A DNA stretch of 15,018 nt from assembly GCA_013696915.1 (NCBI GenBank), contig JACCXR010000025.1, forward strand, positions 1-15,018, given 5' to 3'. Below the pieces are notes generated by a model. That model saw only the letters and a list, made by a program, of their open reading frames with translations. It searched no databases and was not told where the DNA came from. Origin of the DNA: Euzebyaceae bacterium. Lineage in GTDB: Bacteria; Actinomycetota; Nitriliruptoria; Euzebyales; Egibacteraceae. A program made the position numbers and the translations under genes. Below, in pieces: positions 5,938-14,297 of this stretch (position 1 is the stretch's first letter; each line of letters opens with the position of its first letter).

Positions 5938-6998
5938 GGCGGCAACCCTACCGTCGTCGGTGCTGCCGGGACCTCGGCGAAGAAGCAGGCGCTGGGGTGG
6001 CCGTGCCCGAAGCGGTCCACCAGCGCAGGGTCCTGTGCGGCGCAGCGCTCGGCCGCCTTCCAGCAGCGGGTGCGGAACCGGCAGCCCGACGGGGGGTTCG
6101 CCGGATCCGGCACGTCGCCGCCCAGGACGATCCGCCGCGGCCGGTCGCGCTGCGCCGGGTCTGGGACCGGCACCGCCGACAGCAGCGCCTGGGTGTACGG
6201 GTGCAGGGGGCGGGTGTAGACGGCCCGGGACGCTCCGATCTCAACGATCCGGCCGAGGTACATGACCGCCACGCGGTCGCAGAGGTGGCGCACCACCGCG
6301 AGATCGTGGGCGATGAGAAGGTAGGCGAGGCCGAGCTCGGACTGGAGCTCGCGCAGCAGGTTGAGGACCTGCGCCTGGATCGACACGTCGAGGGCGGACA
6401 CCGGCTCGTCCAGCACGAGCACCCGCGGGCCGAGCACGAGGGCGCGGGCGATGCCGATGCGCTGGCGCTGGCCTCCCGAGAACTCGTGGGGGAGCCGGTC
6501 GCCGTCCCCGGGCCGCAGGCCCACCTTCTCCAGGGTCTCGTCGACGCGTCGCCGGCCCTCGCCGCCCCGGTACTCGTCGTGGACGCGCAGCGGCTGGGCG
6601 ACGATCTCGTGGACCGTCCGGCGCGGGTTGAGCGAGCCGTACGGGTCCTGGAACACGATCTGCAGCTCGCGCCGGACGTCGCGCAGCTGCCGGCGGCCGC
6701 ACGCGGCGATGTCGCGGCCCCGGTAGAGAACCCGGCCGGCGGTGGGGTCGAGCAGCCGGACGATCAGCCTGGCGACGGTCGACTTCCCGCAGCCCGACTC
6801 GCCGACGAGCCCGAGGGTCTCACCGGTGGCGAGGGAGAAGGTGACGCCGTCGACGGCCTGCACGGCGCTCCCTCTCCTCCGCAGGAGGCCCGCGGCAACC
6901 GGGAAGTGCTTGACGAGGTCCTCCACCCGCAGGACCTCGGCGCCGCGGTCGGCGCCCTCCGGGAGCGCGGAAGCCGAGGGGTGCGACGCCGGAGTCAC
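5934..6998 (-). CDS. ABC transporter ATPase, peptide/nickel family (DppF/OppF type)
   Basis: Second nucleotide-binding subunit of the importer, 354 residues. Walker A GESGCGKS at 66-73, Q-loop FQDP at about 116-119, signature SGGQRQR at about 174-180, Walker B VLVLDEP at about 193-199, and the C-terminal cysteine-containing oligopeptide/nickel-transporter extension (SGCRFRTRCWKAAERC ... ACFF). GTG 6998 overlaps the stop of the preceding ATPase gene as GTGA, and its own stop overlaps the ATG of the cysteine-free CooC-like gene. It would pair with the other ATPase under the two permeases at the inner face of the membrane. Confidence 0.95.
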   Translation of the reverse strand: MTPASHPSASALPEGADRGAEVLRVEDLVKHFPVAAGLLRRRGSAVQAVDGVTFSLATGETLGLVGESGCGKSTVARLIVRLLDPTAGRVLYRGRDIAACGRRQLRDVRRELQIVFQDPYGSLNPRRTVHEIVAQPLRVHDEYRGGEGRRRVDETLEKVGLRPGDGDRLPHEFSGGQRQRIGIARALVLGPRVLVLDEPVSALDVSIQAQVLNLLRELQSELGLAYLLIAHDLAVVRHLCDRVAVMYLGRIVEIGASRAVYTRPLHPYTQALLSAVPVPDPAQRDRPRRIVLGGDVPDPANPPSGCRFRTRCWKAAERCAAQDPALVDRFGHGHPSACFFAEVPAAPTTVGLPP

Positions 6999-8077
6999 GC
7001 CGGTGCTCCCGGCCCGTCGCCCGGCTCAGCCGCGGACATCCCGGCGGCTCTCGCCGTCTCCGCGGCCAGCTCGTCGGCGTAGTGGCACGCCGCCCGGTGG
7101 CCGGGGCCGACCGTCGCCAGGTCCGGTGACTGCGCAACGCAGCGGTTGCGCCCGCGGTGCAGTCCGCAGCGGGGATGGAAGGCGCAGCCGGAGGGCCGCC
7201 GGACCAGGTCGGGCGGCTGGCCCGGGATCGCGGCCAGGGACTGGCGGTCGGTGTCCAGACGCGGCAGCGCGGCCAGCAACCCCAGCGTGTACGGGTGACG
7301 CGGCGCGTGGAAGATCGTGTGCACGTCGCCCGTCTCGACCACCCGGCCCGCGTAGACGACCACCACGCGGTCGGCCATCTCAGCGATGACGCCCAGGTCG
7401 TGGGTGATCAGGATGGTCGCGGCCCCCGTTCTGCCTCGCACCTCCCGCAGGAGGTCGAGCACCTGCGCCTGGATGGTGACATCGAGCGCGGTCGTCGGCT
7501 CGTCGGCGATGAGCAGGTCGGGCTCGTTCGCGATCGCCATCGCGATCATCGCCCGCTGGCGCATGCCCCCGGACCACTGGTGCGGGTAGCCCCTGGCCCG
7601 CCGGGCGGCGTCGGCGACGCCGACGGCGTCGAGCAGCTCGACGGCGCGCCGCCGGGCGGCATGGCGCGGCAGCCCCCGGTCATGCGCCCGCAGCGCCTCG
7701 GCGATCTGGTGGCGGACGGTCAGGGCGGGGTGGAGGGAGGTCATCGGGTTCTGGAAGACCATCGCGACCCGCTTGCCGCGGACGGCCCGCAGGCGCCGCG
7801 GCGGCAGGCGCAGCAGGTCCATCCCGCCGAGCAGCGCCTCGCCGCGCACCACGCGCGCCGAGCGCCGCGGCAGCAGCCCCAGGACGGCGAGGACCGTGAC
7901 GGTCTTCCCGCAGCCGGACTCCCCGACGACGCCGAGCGTCTCCCCGGCCGCCACGTCGTAGCTGACGCCGTCGACGGCGCGGACCACGCCGTCCGGCGTG
8001 TCGAACTCGACGACGAGGTCGCGGATCCGCAGCACCGGCTGCCCCGCGGGCGCGGACCCGCCGCCGCGATCCGTCAC
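6995..8077 (-). CDS. ABC transporter ATPase, peptide/nickel family (DppD/OppD type)
   Basis: First nucleotide-binding subunit, 360 residues from GTG 8077, which overlaps the permease stop as GTGA. The longer open frame upstream is the antisense-like shadow of the permease gene. Walker A GESGCGKT at 52-59, Q-loop QNPMTSLHP from 109, signature WSGGMRQR at 168-175, Walker B LLIADEP at 188-194, and the family's C-terminal cysteine extension (SGCAFHPRC ... NRC ... ACHY). Peptide and nickel importers share this type, so the substrate cannot be read from it. Confidence 0.95.
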   Translation of the reverse strand: MTDRGGGSAPAGQPVLRIRDLVVEFDTPDGVVRAVDGVSYDVAAGETLGVVGESGCGKTVTVLAVLGLLPRRSARVVRGEALLGGMDLLRLPPRRLRAVRGKRVAMVFQNPMTSLHPALTVRHQIAEALRAHDRGLPRHAARRRAVELLDAVGVADAARRARGYPHQWSGGMRQRAMIAMAIANEPDLLIADEPTTALDVTIQAQVLDLLREVRGRTGAATILITHDLGVIAEMADRVVVVYAGRVVETGDVHTIFHAPRHPYTLGLLAALPRLDTDRQSLAAIPGQPPDLVRRPSGCAFHPRCGLHRGRNRCVAQSPDLATVGPGHRAACHYADELAAETARAAGMSAAEPGDGPGAPA

Positions 8078-8979
8078 CGGCGGCCCCCGAGGACGTCGGT
8101 CAGCGCGTCGCCGAGGAGGTTCAGTCCGAGCACCGCGAACGCGATCGCGACGCCCGGGAAGAACGACAGCCACCAGGCGACCCGCAGGAACCGCTGGGCC
8201 TGGCCGGCGAGGTAGCCCCAGCTCACGAGGTTGGGGTCCCCGAGTCCGAGGAAGCCGAGGCTCGCCTCGAGCAGGAGGACCTGGGCCAGGAGCAGCCCGA
8301 GGTAGACGACGGCCGCCGGCAGCGCGTTCGGGAGGATCTCCAGAACCACGATCCGCGTGTCCGACGCCCCGCTCGCGCGCGCCGCCTCGACGAACTCCCG
8401 CTGGGACAGCGACAGCACCTCGGCGCGCACCACGCGCGCCAGCGTCGCCCACGAGGTCAGCCCGAGGACGAGCACCAACAGGTCGAGCCCCGGGCCGAAT
8501 AGCGCGATGGCCATGATCGCGAGGAAGAACCGCGGCAGCACCTGGAAGAACTCGGTGACCCGCATGAGCGCGTCGTCCACCCGGCCGCCCCGGTAGCCGG
8601 ACACCGTCCCCACCGTGACGCCGATGAGCAGCACGAGCGCGCCGGTCGCGAAGACGACGACCAGCGAGGTGCGGGCGCCGTAGACCACGCCGCTGAGCAG
8701 GTCGCGGCCGAGCGCGTCGGTGCCCATGAGGTGCGCCGGCGATGGCGGCGCGAGCGGCGGCCCGGCCGGGACCAGCGGGTCGGTGGGAGCCAGCAGATCG
8801 GCCAGGAGCCCCACGACGATGACGAGCAGGGTCAGCGACACGCCGGCCGCGCCCGCCGGCGTCTGCAGGATGCGTCGGAGCAGACGCCGCCGCGGCGCGC
8901 GGCCGAGCGCGCCGACCCGCCCGACCGGGGCGACGTCGGTGGCGTCAGCGATAGCGGATGCGGGGGTCGAGCCAGCCAT
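8074..8979 (-). CDS. ABC transporter permease, DppC/OppC type
   Basis: 301 residues with about six membrane segments. A 40-residue polar N-terminus precedes the first segment (VSLTLLVIVVGLLADLLAP), then the conserved HLMGTDALGRDLLSGVVYGARTSL typical of DppC/NikC permeases, and the EAA coupling loop (EFVEAARASGASDTRIVVLEILPN) that contacts the ATPases. ATG 8979 gives a 35-nt overlap with the upstream permease gene; no better start was seen. Substrate pathway subunit with the DppB-type partner. Confidence 0.93.
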   Translation of the reverse strand: MAGSTPASAIADATDVAPVGRVGALGRAPRRRLLRRILQTPAGAAGVSLTLLVIVVGLLADLLAPTDPLVPAGPPLAPPSPAHLMGTDALGRDLLSGVVYGARTSLVVVFATGALVLLIGVTVGTVSGYRGGRVDDALMRVTEFFQVLPRFFLAIMAIALFGPGLDLLVLVLGLTSWATLARVVRAEVLSLSQREFVEAARASGASDTRIVVLEILPNALPAAVVYLGLLLAQVLLLEASLGFLGLGDPNLVSWGYLAGQAQRFLRVAWWLSFFPGVAIAFAVLGLNLLGDALTDVLGGRR

Positions 8980-9910
8980 AGACGAGGTCGGTCACGAGAT
9001 TGGCGAGCACGACGGTGGCGGCGACGAGGAGGAAGATGCCGAGCAGGATCGGGGTGTCGCGGGTCTGCACGGAGGTGAGGAGCAGGCGGCTCAAGCCGGG
9101 CCAGCCGAACACGACCTCGACGACGATGGTGCCGGCCAGCAGGTGGCCGGGCCGGCTTCCGATCACGGTGACGACGGGCAGCAGCGCACGCCGCAGCGCG
9201 TGGCGGACCAGCACCCGGCGATCCGACAGGCCCTTCGCGAGGGCGGTGCGGACGTGGTCGGCCGCCAGCTCCTCCAGAACTCCGGCACGGGTGAGGCGCG
9301 CCACCGCGGCGACCTCCTGGGACGCGAGCACGAGCGCGGGCAGCGCGAGGTGACGCGCCACGTCCAGGGCCCATGCCAGACCGGTCTCGGGACCGCCCGC
9401 CGTCGTCATTCCCTGCACCGGGAACAGGCCGGTGCGCAGCGCGAGGGTCAGCAGGGCGAGCTGTCCGAGCCAGAAGACGGGCGCGGCGTAGAGCACCAGG
9501 GCCGCGCTGGTGACCGCCAGGTCGCGGATGCTGTGGGCGCGTGCCGCCGCCCACGCGCCCAGCGCCACCCCGGCGACGCTGGAGCCGACAAGTGCGGTGC
9601 CGGCGAGCAGCAGCGTGGCGGGCAGTCGCTCGGCGATCACGTCGATCGCGGGCCGCCCCTGGATGTACGACACGCCGAGATCGCCGCGCAGGACGTTGCC
9701 GGCATAGGTCGCCAGCTGCTCGGGCAGCGGTCGGTCGAGGCCGAACTTGGCGGTCATGAAGGCGTAGTACTCCTCGTCGCCGCTGTCGCCCGCGAGCGCG
9801 ATGATCGGGCCGCCCGGCGCGAGGTGGATGAGCAGGAATCCGACGAGCACGATGCCCGCGACCGTCGGCAGGACCTGCAGGAGACGCCGCCCGACGTACC
9901 GGCCGGTCAC
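8945..9910 (-). CDS. ABC transporter permease, DppB/OppB type
   Basis: 321 residues beginning MTGRYVGRRLLQVLPTVAGI, the classical N-terminus of DppB/NikB permeases, with the periplasmic HLAPGGP motif after the first membrane segment. The coupling loop is TRAGVLEELAADHVRTALAKGLSDRRVLVRHALR, and the C-terminus DLVYGWLDPRIRYR is also typical. ATG 9910 overlaps the stop of the solute-binding protein gene as ATGA. It forms the membrane channel with the DppC-type subunit. Confidence 0.95.
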   Translation of the reverse strand: MTGRYVGRRLLQVLPTVAGIVLVGFLLIHLAPGGPIIALAGDSGDEEYYAFMTAKFGLDRPLPEQLATYAGNVLRGDLGVSYIQGRPAIDVIAERLPATLLLAGTALVGSSVAGVALGAWAAARAHSIRDLAVTSAALVLYAAPVFWLGQLALLTLALRTGLFPVQGMTTAGGPETGLAWALDVARHLALPALVLASQEVAAVARLTRAGVLEELAADHVRTALAKGLSDRRVLVRHALRRALLPVVTVIGSRPGHLLAGTIVVEVVFGWPGLSRLLLTSVQTRDTPILLGIFLLVAATVVLANLVTDLVYGWLDPRIRYR

Positions 9911-11625
9911 TGCTCGCAGGAGGCGGTCTTGGCGAAGTGCCCGGACGGCTGGAAGTCGCTGCAGCTGCTGCGGTACGCGCGGGTCCCGACCGTCTCGACG
10001 ATCCAGAAGTACGGGAGCTCGGCGACCGCGATCTCCTGGATCTGGCGGTACAGCGCACCCCGCTGCTCCAGGTCGATGGTCCGCTGGGCCTCGTCGAAGA
10101 GCCGGTCGACCTCGTCGTTGCGGTAGGCCGCCGCGTTGGAGAACGGCACCTCGCCGATGTTCGACGAGTGGTACATGCGGCGCACGCCGATCTCCGGGTC
10201 GGTGGCGTTGCAGTAGGAGATGATGTTGGTGTCGAAGTCGCGGGCGGTGAAGACCTGCTCGGCGAACACCGGCGGCTCCAGGGGGACGAGGGTCACGTCC
10301 ATGCCGACCTCGCGGAGCTGGGCCCGGAGAAGTTCGCCGTAGGCGCTGAACGTGGGGAAGTGCACGAACGTGAACGCGAGCGGCGTGCCGTCATCGACGC
10401 CCTCCACGCCGGCCGCGGTGCGGGTGCCGTCACCCTCCCGCTGCCACCCCGCCTCGTCGAGCAGCCGCTCGGCTTCGGCGGGGTCGTTCGCGGGCATGTC
10501 GAGGCCCTCCGCGTGCGCCCACGGGATGCCGCTGGAAATCGGGGCGGCGGCCACCTGACCCTGCCCGAACAGCACCCGCTCGAGGAACTGGTCGCGGTTC
10601 AACGCGTGGGCGATCGCCTGCCGGACGCGCAGGTCGGCCATGATCGGGCGCTCGAGGTTGAAGCTGACCGTCATGATGCAGTTCGCCCCACCGGGGTTCA
10701 CCGGGGTCTGGAGGAACTCGACGGTGGGGTCGGCGGCCAGGCGCTCCTGGTCCGGTCCGGGCACGCCCCACAGCCATCCGACCTCGCCGGCCTCGAACGC
10801 GAGGACCTGGCTGCCCTCGTCGGGGATCACCCGCATGATGACCTCGTCGAGGTGCGGCAGGCCCTCCTCGAAGTAGTCGGGGTTGCGTTCGAGCACGATC
10901 TCCGCGTCGGGCGTGTAGGAGACGAACCGGAACGGGCCGGTGCCGACGGGCTCGTTGTTGGCCGGGTTCTCCAGCGGGTCCGTGCCCTCGTAGATGTGCC
11001 GCGGGATGATCGGCGCCTCGGTGACGTTCAGCTGCTGCAGCAGCGGCGCGTACGGCTGCGAGAAGCGGAACTCCACGGTCTGCTCGTCGGGGGTCTCGAT
11101 CGACTCGAGGCTGGGCCCCACCGACGCCTGGGTGCGCGAGTGCAGCTGGAGCAGCACCTCCTCGAAGCTGTACTTGACGTCCGCCGACGTGAACGGCTCC
11201 CCGTCGTGCCAGGTCACGTCGTCGCGCAGGTGGAACCGGTACAGCGCGCCTTCTTCCTCGACGTCCCAGCTCTCCGCGAGCTCCGGGATGGGCTCGAGGT
11301 CGGGTCCGAGGTCGACGAGACCGTTGTAGAGCAGCTCGGACGCCGTGTGGGTCCCGCCGCTCGTGGTGATGGCCGGGTTGAGCCCGCCGGGGTCGCTGGA
11401 GATCGCGACGACCAGGGTCCCGCCGCCGGCGGCAGTCTGGGTCGGGGACGGCGTCTCCTCGCCGGTCGGCGCGGCCGTCGTGGCAGTGTCCGTCGCGGTC
11501 GCCGTCGCGTCGGGCGAGGGCGCGCGCGTGGCCGTCGGCGACTCCGTCGTCCCCGGCTCCGATCCCGTGCACGCCGCCAGCAGCACCGCCAGCAGCATCA
11601 ACCAGCCGGCCCATCCTCGACCCAT
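9907..11625 (-). CDS. Lipoprotein solute-binding protein, family 5 (peptide/nickel)
   Basis: Extracytoplasmic receptor of the importer, 572 residues from ATG 11625 (AGGAG 5 nt upstream); an earlier in-frame start at 11658 would spoil the signal peptide. The lipoprotein signal MGRGWAGWLMLLAVLLAAC has a lipobox LAAC with Cys19 as the lipid-anchored residue. A Thr/Ser/Pro/Ala-rich linker runs to about 65. The SBP_bac_5 domain follows: TLVVAISSDPGGLNPAITTS, ELAESWDVEEEG, FHLRDDVTWHDGEPFTSADV, VRQAIAHALNRDQFL. These are signatures shared by DppA, OppA and NikA. The ligand is not readable from sequence; nickel or a nickel chelate is inferred from the co-operonic CooC genes. First gene of a seven-gene unit. 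Confidence 0.95.
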   Translation of the reverse strand: MGRGWAGWLMLLAVLLAACTGSEPGTTESPTATRAPSPDATATATDTATTAAPTGEETPSPTQTAAGGGTLVVAISSDPGGLNPAITTSGGTHTASELLYNGLVDLGPDLEPIPELAESWDVEEEGALYRFHLRDDVTWHDGEPFTSADVKYSFEEVLLQLHSRTQASVGPSLESIETPDEQTVEFRFSQPYAPLLQQLNVTEAPIIPRHIYEGTDPLENPANNEPVGTGPFRFVSYTPDAEIVLERNPDYFEEGLPHLDEVIMRVIPDEGSQVLAFEAGEVGWLWGVPGPDQERLAADPTVEFLQTPVNPGGANCIMTVSFNLERPIMADLRVRQAIAHALNRDQFLERVLFGQGQVAAAPISSGIPWAHAEGLDMPANDPAEAERLLDEAGWQREGDGTRTAAGVEGVDDGTPLAFTFVHFPTFSAYGELLRAQLREVGMDVTLVPLEPPVFAEQVFTARDFDTNIISYCNATDPEIGVRRMYHSSNIGEVPFSNAAAYRNDEVDRLFDEAQRTIDLEQRGALYRQIQEIAVAELPYFWIVETVGTRAYRSSCSDFQPSGHFAKTASCEQ

Positions 11626-11669
11626 CCCGTCTCCTGTTCGAAGAATCGTTGCGCGCACGCAGGACGGGC

Positions 11670-11681
11670 GACGCTAGCGTC
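11670..11681. repeat. 12-bp perfect palindrome over the proposed -10 box
   Basis: GACGCTAGCGTC is its own reverse complement. It covers the TAGCGT -10 element proposed for the transporter operon and could be an operator, but the length is also possible by chance in GC-rich DNA. Confidence 0.35.
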
Positions 11682-11699
11682 AGTGAGTGAGGCTGGTAA
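11671..11699 (-). promoter_or_regulatory. Putative promoter of the transporter-CooC operon
   Basis: TTACCA (11699-11694) and TAGCGT (11676-11671) on the minus strand with a 17-nt spacer, followed by a leader of about 40 nt to ATG 11625. The spacing is ideal and the TAnnnT -10 is common in actinobacteria; the -35 matches 4 of 6. It lies directly downstream of the terminator-like hairpin. Confidence 0.4.
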
Positions 11700-11715
11700 G
11701 TGCGTCGGTCATCTA

Positions 11716-11739
11716 CCGCCGCGGACCGCCCCGCGGCGG
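11716..11739 (-). terminator. Terminator-like hairpin after hypC
   Basis: Perfect 9-bp GC stem (CCGCCGCGG / CCGCGGCGG) with a 6-nt loop, beginning 17 nt after the hypC stop. It separates the hypC unit from the transporter promoter. No T-tract follows. Confidence 0.6.
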
Positions 11740-11756
11740 CGAGCGCCTCCGGGGAC

Positions 11757-12026
11757 CTATTCCGCCGCGGTCTCCGGGATACCGACGCCCTCGGCCATGC
11801 CGAGCTCCGCCATCGACCGGAGGATGTCCATCGCCTCGTCCGCGCCGATGGCGTCCATCGCGAAGCCCATGTGGACCACCACCCAGTCGCCGGCCTCGAC
11901 CCGCTTCCCGCCGGCCGGCAGCATGTCCAAGGACACCCGTCGACGCGTCGAGCCGGTCTCGACGTCCGCCACGCGGGCGTCACCGTCGGCGACGGCCACG
12001 ACTCGCGCGGGAATCCCCAGGCACAT
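11757..12026 (-). CDS. hypC: Hydrogenase expression/formation chaperone HypC (HupF family)
   Basis: 89-residue OB-fold chaperone beginning MCLGIPARVV, with the essential Cys2 that, after Met removal, binds iron and HypD during synthesis of the Fe(CN)2CO group and then escorts it to the large subunit. GDWVVVHMGFAMDAI is the conserved second half. The ATG has GAGGAG a short distance upstream. It follows the MFS exporter gene by 29 nt on the same strand, an unusual partner, and is not accompanied by hypA, B, D, E or F in this window. The gene could serve the same hydrogenase as the protease at 1660-2184. The ending IPETAAE is non-conserved, as in other members. Confidence 0.95.
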   Translation of the reverse strand: MCLGIPARVVAVADGDARVADVETGSTRRRVSLDMLPAGGKRVEAGDWVVVHMGFAMDAIGADEAMDILRSMAELGMAEGVGIPETAAE

Positions 12027-12055
12027 AGATGCTCTCCTCGGCTACGGGGCGGACT

Positions 12056-13291
12056 CTACCGGATCGGGGGGAACGACCCCTTGGGGCGCCGAGCTGCCGG
12101 GCGGCGCGCCAGGCCCGCGCCGCCGGCCAGGAGCAGGAGAACCCCGCCGAGGTAGTACACCGCGGCGATCCCGACCGCGTCGGCGAGCAGACCGCCCCCG
12201 GCGAGCGACAGGAGCCGGCCGAACTGCCACAACGCGTCGAAGGTCGCGAACACGCGCCCCCGAGTCTGCGGGGTCGTCTCCGCCTGCAGCAGCGAGTTGA
12301 ACGTCACCGTGCCGCTGGACGTGCCGACCCCGTAGACGCCGAGGGCGGCCACGGCCACGGGGAAGGCGCGGACCGACGCGAGCACGAGGTCGACCACGCC
12401 GCGGAGCAGCAGCGGCCCGAAGACGAACACCGGCCGGCGGGGGTCGCTGGTCAGGCGGGTCAGGGCCAGTGGGCCGATGGCGGCGCCGAGGCCGATGGCG
12501 GCGAGCATGAACCCGAACCCGTCGGCCTCCACGCCGAGATGGTCGGCGGCGAGGACGATCAGCAGCGCGCTGGTCGCGCCCGCGGACAGGGCGGCGAGCA
12601 GCTGGACGGCCGCGAGCAGCCGCAGGAGCGGCGTGCCGGTGATCACGCCGACGCCATCGAGGGCTCGCCGCCACCAGCTGCGCCGCTCCACGGCGGCGGC
12701 CGGAGCCGCACCGGCCATCCCCCGCAGCACCAGCGCGGAGACGGCATAGGTCGCGGCGTTGAGCAGGAACGCGGGCGTGACGCCGGCGACGGCGACCATG
12801 CCGCCGGCCAGAGGTGCCAGCACGATCTGCGACACGACCGCCGCGGTCCACAGTCCGCTGTTGCCCGCGATCAGCTCGTCGTCGGAGACGACGGCCGGCA
12901 GGAGGCTCTGCGACGCCGGGTTGAAGAACACCGCGCCGGCGGACAAGCCGAACGCGACCGCGTAGACCGCCGGCAGCGAGTCGGCCACCAACGGCAGCAG
13001 CAGGGCCAGACCCATCCGCCACAGGTCGGCGGCGACCATGACCTTCACCGCCGGCAAGCGGTCGACGACCGCCCCGGCGAACGGTGCGAGGAGCAGCACC
13101 GGGACGATCTCGGCGACGACGACGCCGGTCACGCCGAGCCCGGAACCCGTGAGCCCGAACACCAGCACGGCCAGGGCCACGGTGTTGAACACGTCGCCCC
13201 ACCGCGACACCGTCTGCGCCGCCCACAGCCGCCGGTACGCCGGCCGCGCCAGGACGGCCCGCAGCCCAGGTCGGCGACGGTCAACGGCCAC
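12056..13291 (-). CDS. Major facilitator superfamily exporter
   Basis: 411-residue integral membrane protein of the EntS-like MFS_3/drug-exporter type. The N-terminus RPAYRRLWAAQTVSRWGDVF precedes the first span. The inter-span motif GAVVDRLPAVKVMVAADLWRM corresponds to the MFS A motif (G-x-x-x-D-R), and about 12 hydrophobic segments follow with a central charged loop (ERRSWWRRALDG). The frame is open far upstream to 14170, but that part is a shadow of the hydrolase gene; GTG 13291 is the nearest start before the conserved N-terminus, although its AGGAG is rather distant (13 nt). Substrate unknown. It lies between the hydrolase and hypC on one strand, and no link with hydrogenase is evident. 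Confidence 0.88.
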   Translation of the reverse strand: MAVDRRRPGLRAVLARPAYRRLWAAQTVSRWGDVFNTVALAVLVFGLTGSGLGVTGVVVAEIVPVLLLAPFAGAVVDRLPAVKVMVAADLWRMGLALLLPLVADSLPAVYAVAFGLSAGAVFFNPASQSLLPAVVSDDELIAGNSGLWTAAVVSQIVLAPLAGGMVAVAGVTPAFLLNAATYAVSALVLRGMAGAAPAAAVERRSWWRRALDGVGVITGTPLLRLLAAVQLLAALSAGATSALLIVLAADHLGVEADGFGFMLAAIGLGAAIGPLALTRLTSDPRRPVFVFGPLLLRGVVDLVLASVRAFPVAVAALGVYGVGTSSGTVTFNSLLQAETTPQTRGRVFATFDALWQFGRLLSLAGGGLLADAVGIAAVYYLGGVLLLLAGGAGLARRPAARRPKGSFPPIR

Positions 13292-13335
13292 TGTCGGTCG
13301 AATGCTCCTCGTGGGGCTGCGCTGGTCCCGCCCCG

Positions 13336-14220
13336 TCAGGGCCCCGCCTGCGTGAGCAGAGCGCGGCACCAGTCCGGGTGGGAGATCGGCAGGTCGTGCG
13401 AAGCGGCGGGGTGGCTGCTCGTCGACACGGACGGGAACCGGCCGGCCACCTCGGCGGCACGTCCCGGGACCGGCACGGAATCCAGCGCGCCGTCGGCGAG
13501 CACGACCGAGACGGCCCGGTCGGCCAGCCGTTGCAGCGCGTCCACCCAGGCAGGCGACCGGATGAGCCCGTTCATGCCGCCAAGGTAGGCGTGCCAGGTG
13601 TGCTGCACGCCGCGGCGTGACAGCGGGACCGGCCACTGCGGGGAGATCGCGACCGAGACCCATTCCGCCAGGCGGCGGTGGCGGCACATCCAGGCGCACG
13701 TCCGGTGCGCGAACGGCGTCTCGAGGGCGAAGAAGCGCTCCTGCCAGCCCATGGCGCCGATGTGCCGATCGGCTTCGGCGGCGTCGCGGTACAGCGGCGC
13801 GCAGAACGTGACGACGCGTTGCGTCTCGGGTCGCCTCGCGGCCCAGCGCACCGCGAGCAGTGCCCCCATGGAGTGCCCCGCGACGGTCAGGGCGGCGCCG
13901 TCGAGCTGCAGCGCACCGGCCATGCCGTCGAGCGCCTCCAGGTGCCGCTCGACGCTGAAGTCGCTGCGCTCCTCGTTCATCGAGCCGGCGAAGCCGAGGA
14001 CATCTGGGACGATGAGCCGTCCCCGCTCGGCCAAGGGGTCGTAGCCGGCGCCGAACGCCTCTCCCGTGCCGGCGATGCCGTGCAGCAGCACCGTCGCGCG
14101 GTCCCCGCTCCCGGCGGTGCGGACCTGCAGGGGCCCCGCTCTGCCGCGGACGCCGCCACCGGGAGCCCATCCCCGCACCGCCGGCGAACGGCCATGCCGG
14201 ACGCCCCAGGTGCCGGCCAC
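13336..14220 (-). CDS. Alpha/beta-fold hydrolase
   Basis: 294 residues. The oxyanion-hole HG (VLLHGIAGTG, 44-53), nucleophile elbow GHSMG with Ser117, acid Asp247 in LADGALDSVP and His275 in AASHDLPISHP make a complete catalytic triad. A cap insertion occupies about 150-225, rich in Trp, Arg and His. The reaction cannot be predicted: esterase, lipase, haloperoxidase-like and BchO-like members share this layout. GTG 14220 is the listed start but lacks a good ribosome binding site, and the first 30 residues are low-complexity Gly/Arg, so the true start may be different. It precedes the MFS gene by 44 nt and could be co-transcribed. Confidence 0.88.
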   Translation of the reverse strand: MAGTWGVRHGRSPAVRGWAPGGGVRGRAGPLQVRTAGSGDRATVLLHGIAGTGEAFGAGYDPLAERGRLIVPDVLGFAGSMNEERSDFSVERHLEALDGMAGALQLDGAALTVAGHSMGALLAVRWAARRPETQRVVTFCAPLYRDAAEADRHIGAMGWQERFFALETPFAHRTCAWMCRHRRLAEWVSVAISPQWPVPLSRRGVQHTWHAYLGGMNGLIRSPAWVDALQRLADRAVSVVLADGALDSVPVPGRAAEVAGRFPSVSTSSHPAASHDLPISHPDWCRALLTQAGP

Positions 14221-14297
14221 CGCCGCACAGGCCGTCGCGCCCCAGCGCAGGGCGCAGGAGCGGGGACGGTCCCGGGAGGGCGGCGACGGTCGTGCGA

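Noticed and set aside
4450..6219. 589-residue plus-strand open frame over the CooC and DppF genes
   Set aside because: Almost entirely Arg/Pro/Ser; antisense shadow of well-supported minus-strand genes.
9937..13588. Long plus-strand open frames over the solute-binding protein, hypC and MFS genes
   Set aside because: Low-complexity translations rich in Arg/Gly/His; opposite strand carries clear SBP, HypC and MFS motifs.
13292..14170. N-terminal extension of the MFS open frame
   Set aside because: It overlaps the hydrolase gene in another frame on the same strand and looks non-protein-like; MFS homology begins only after 13291.
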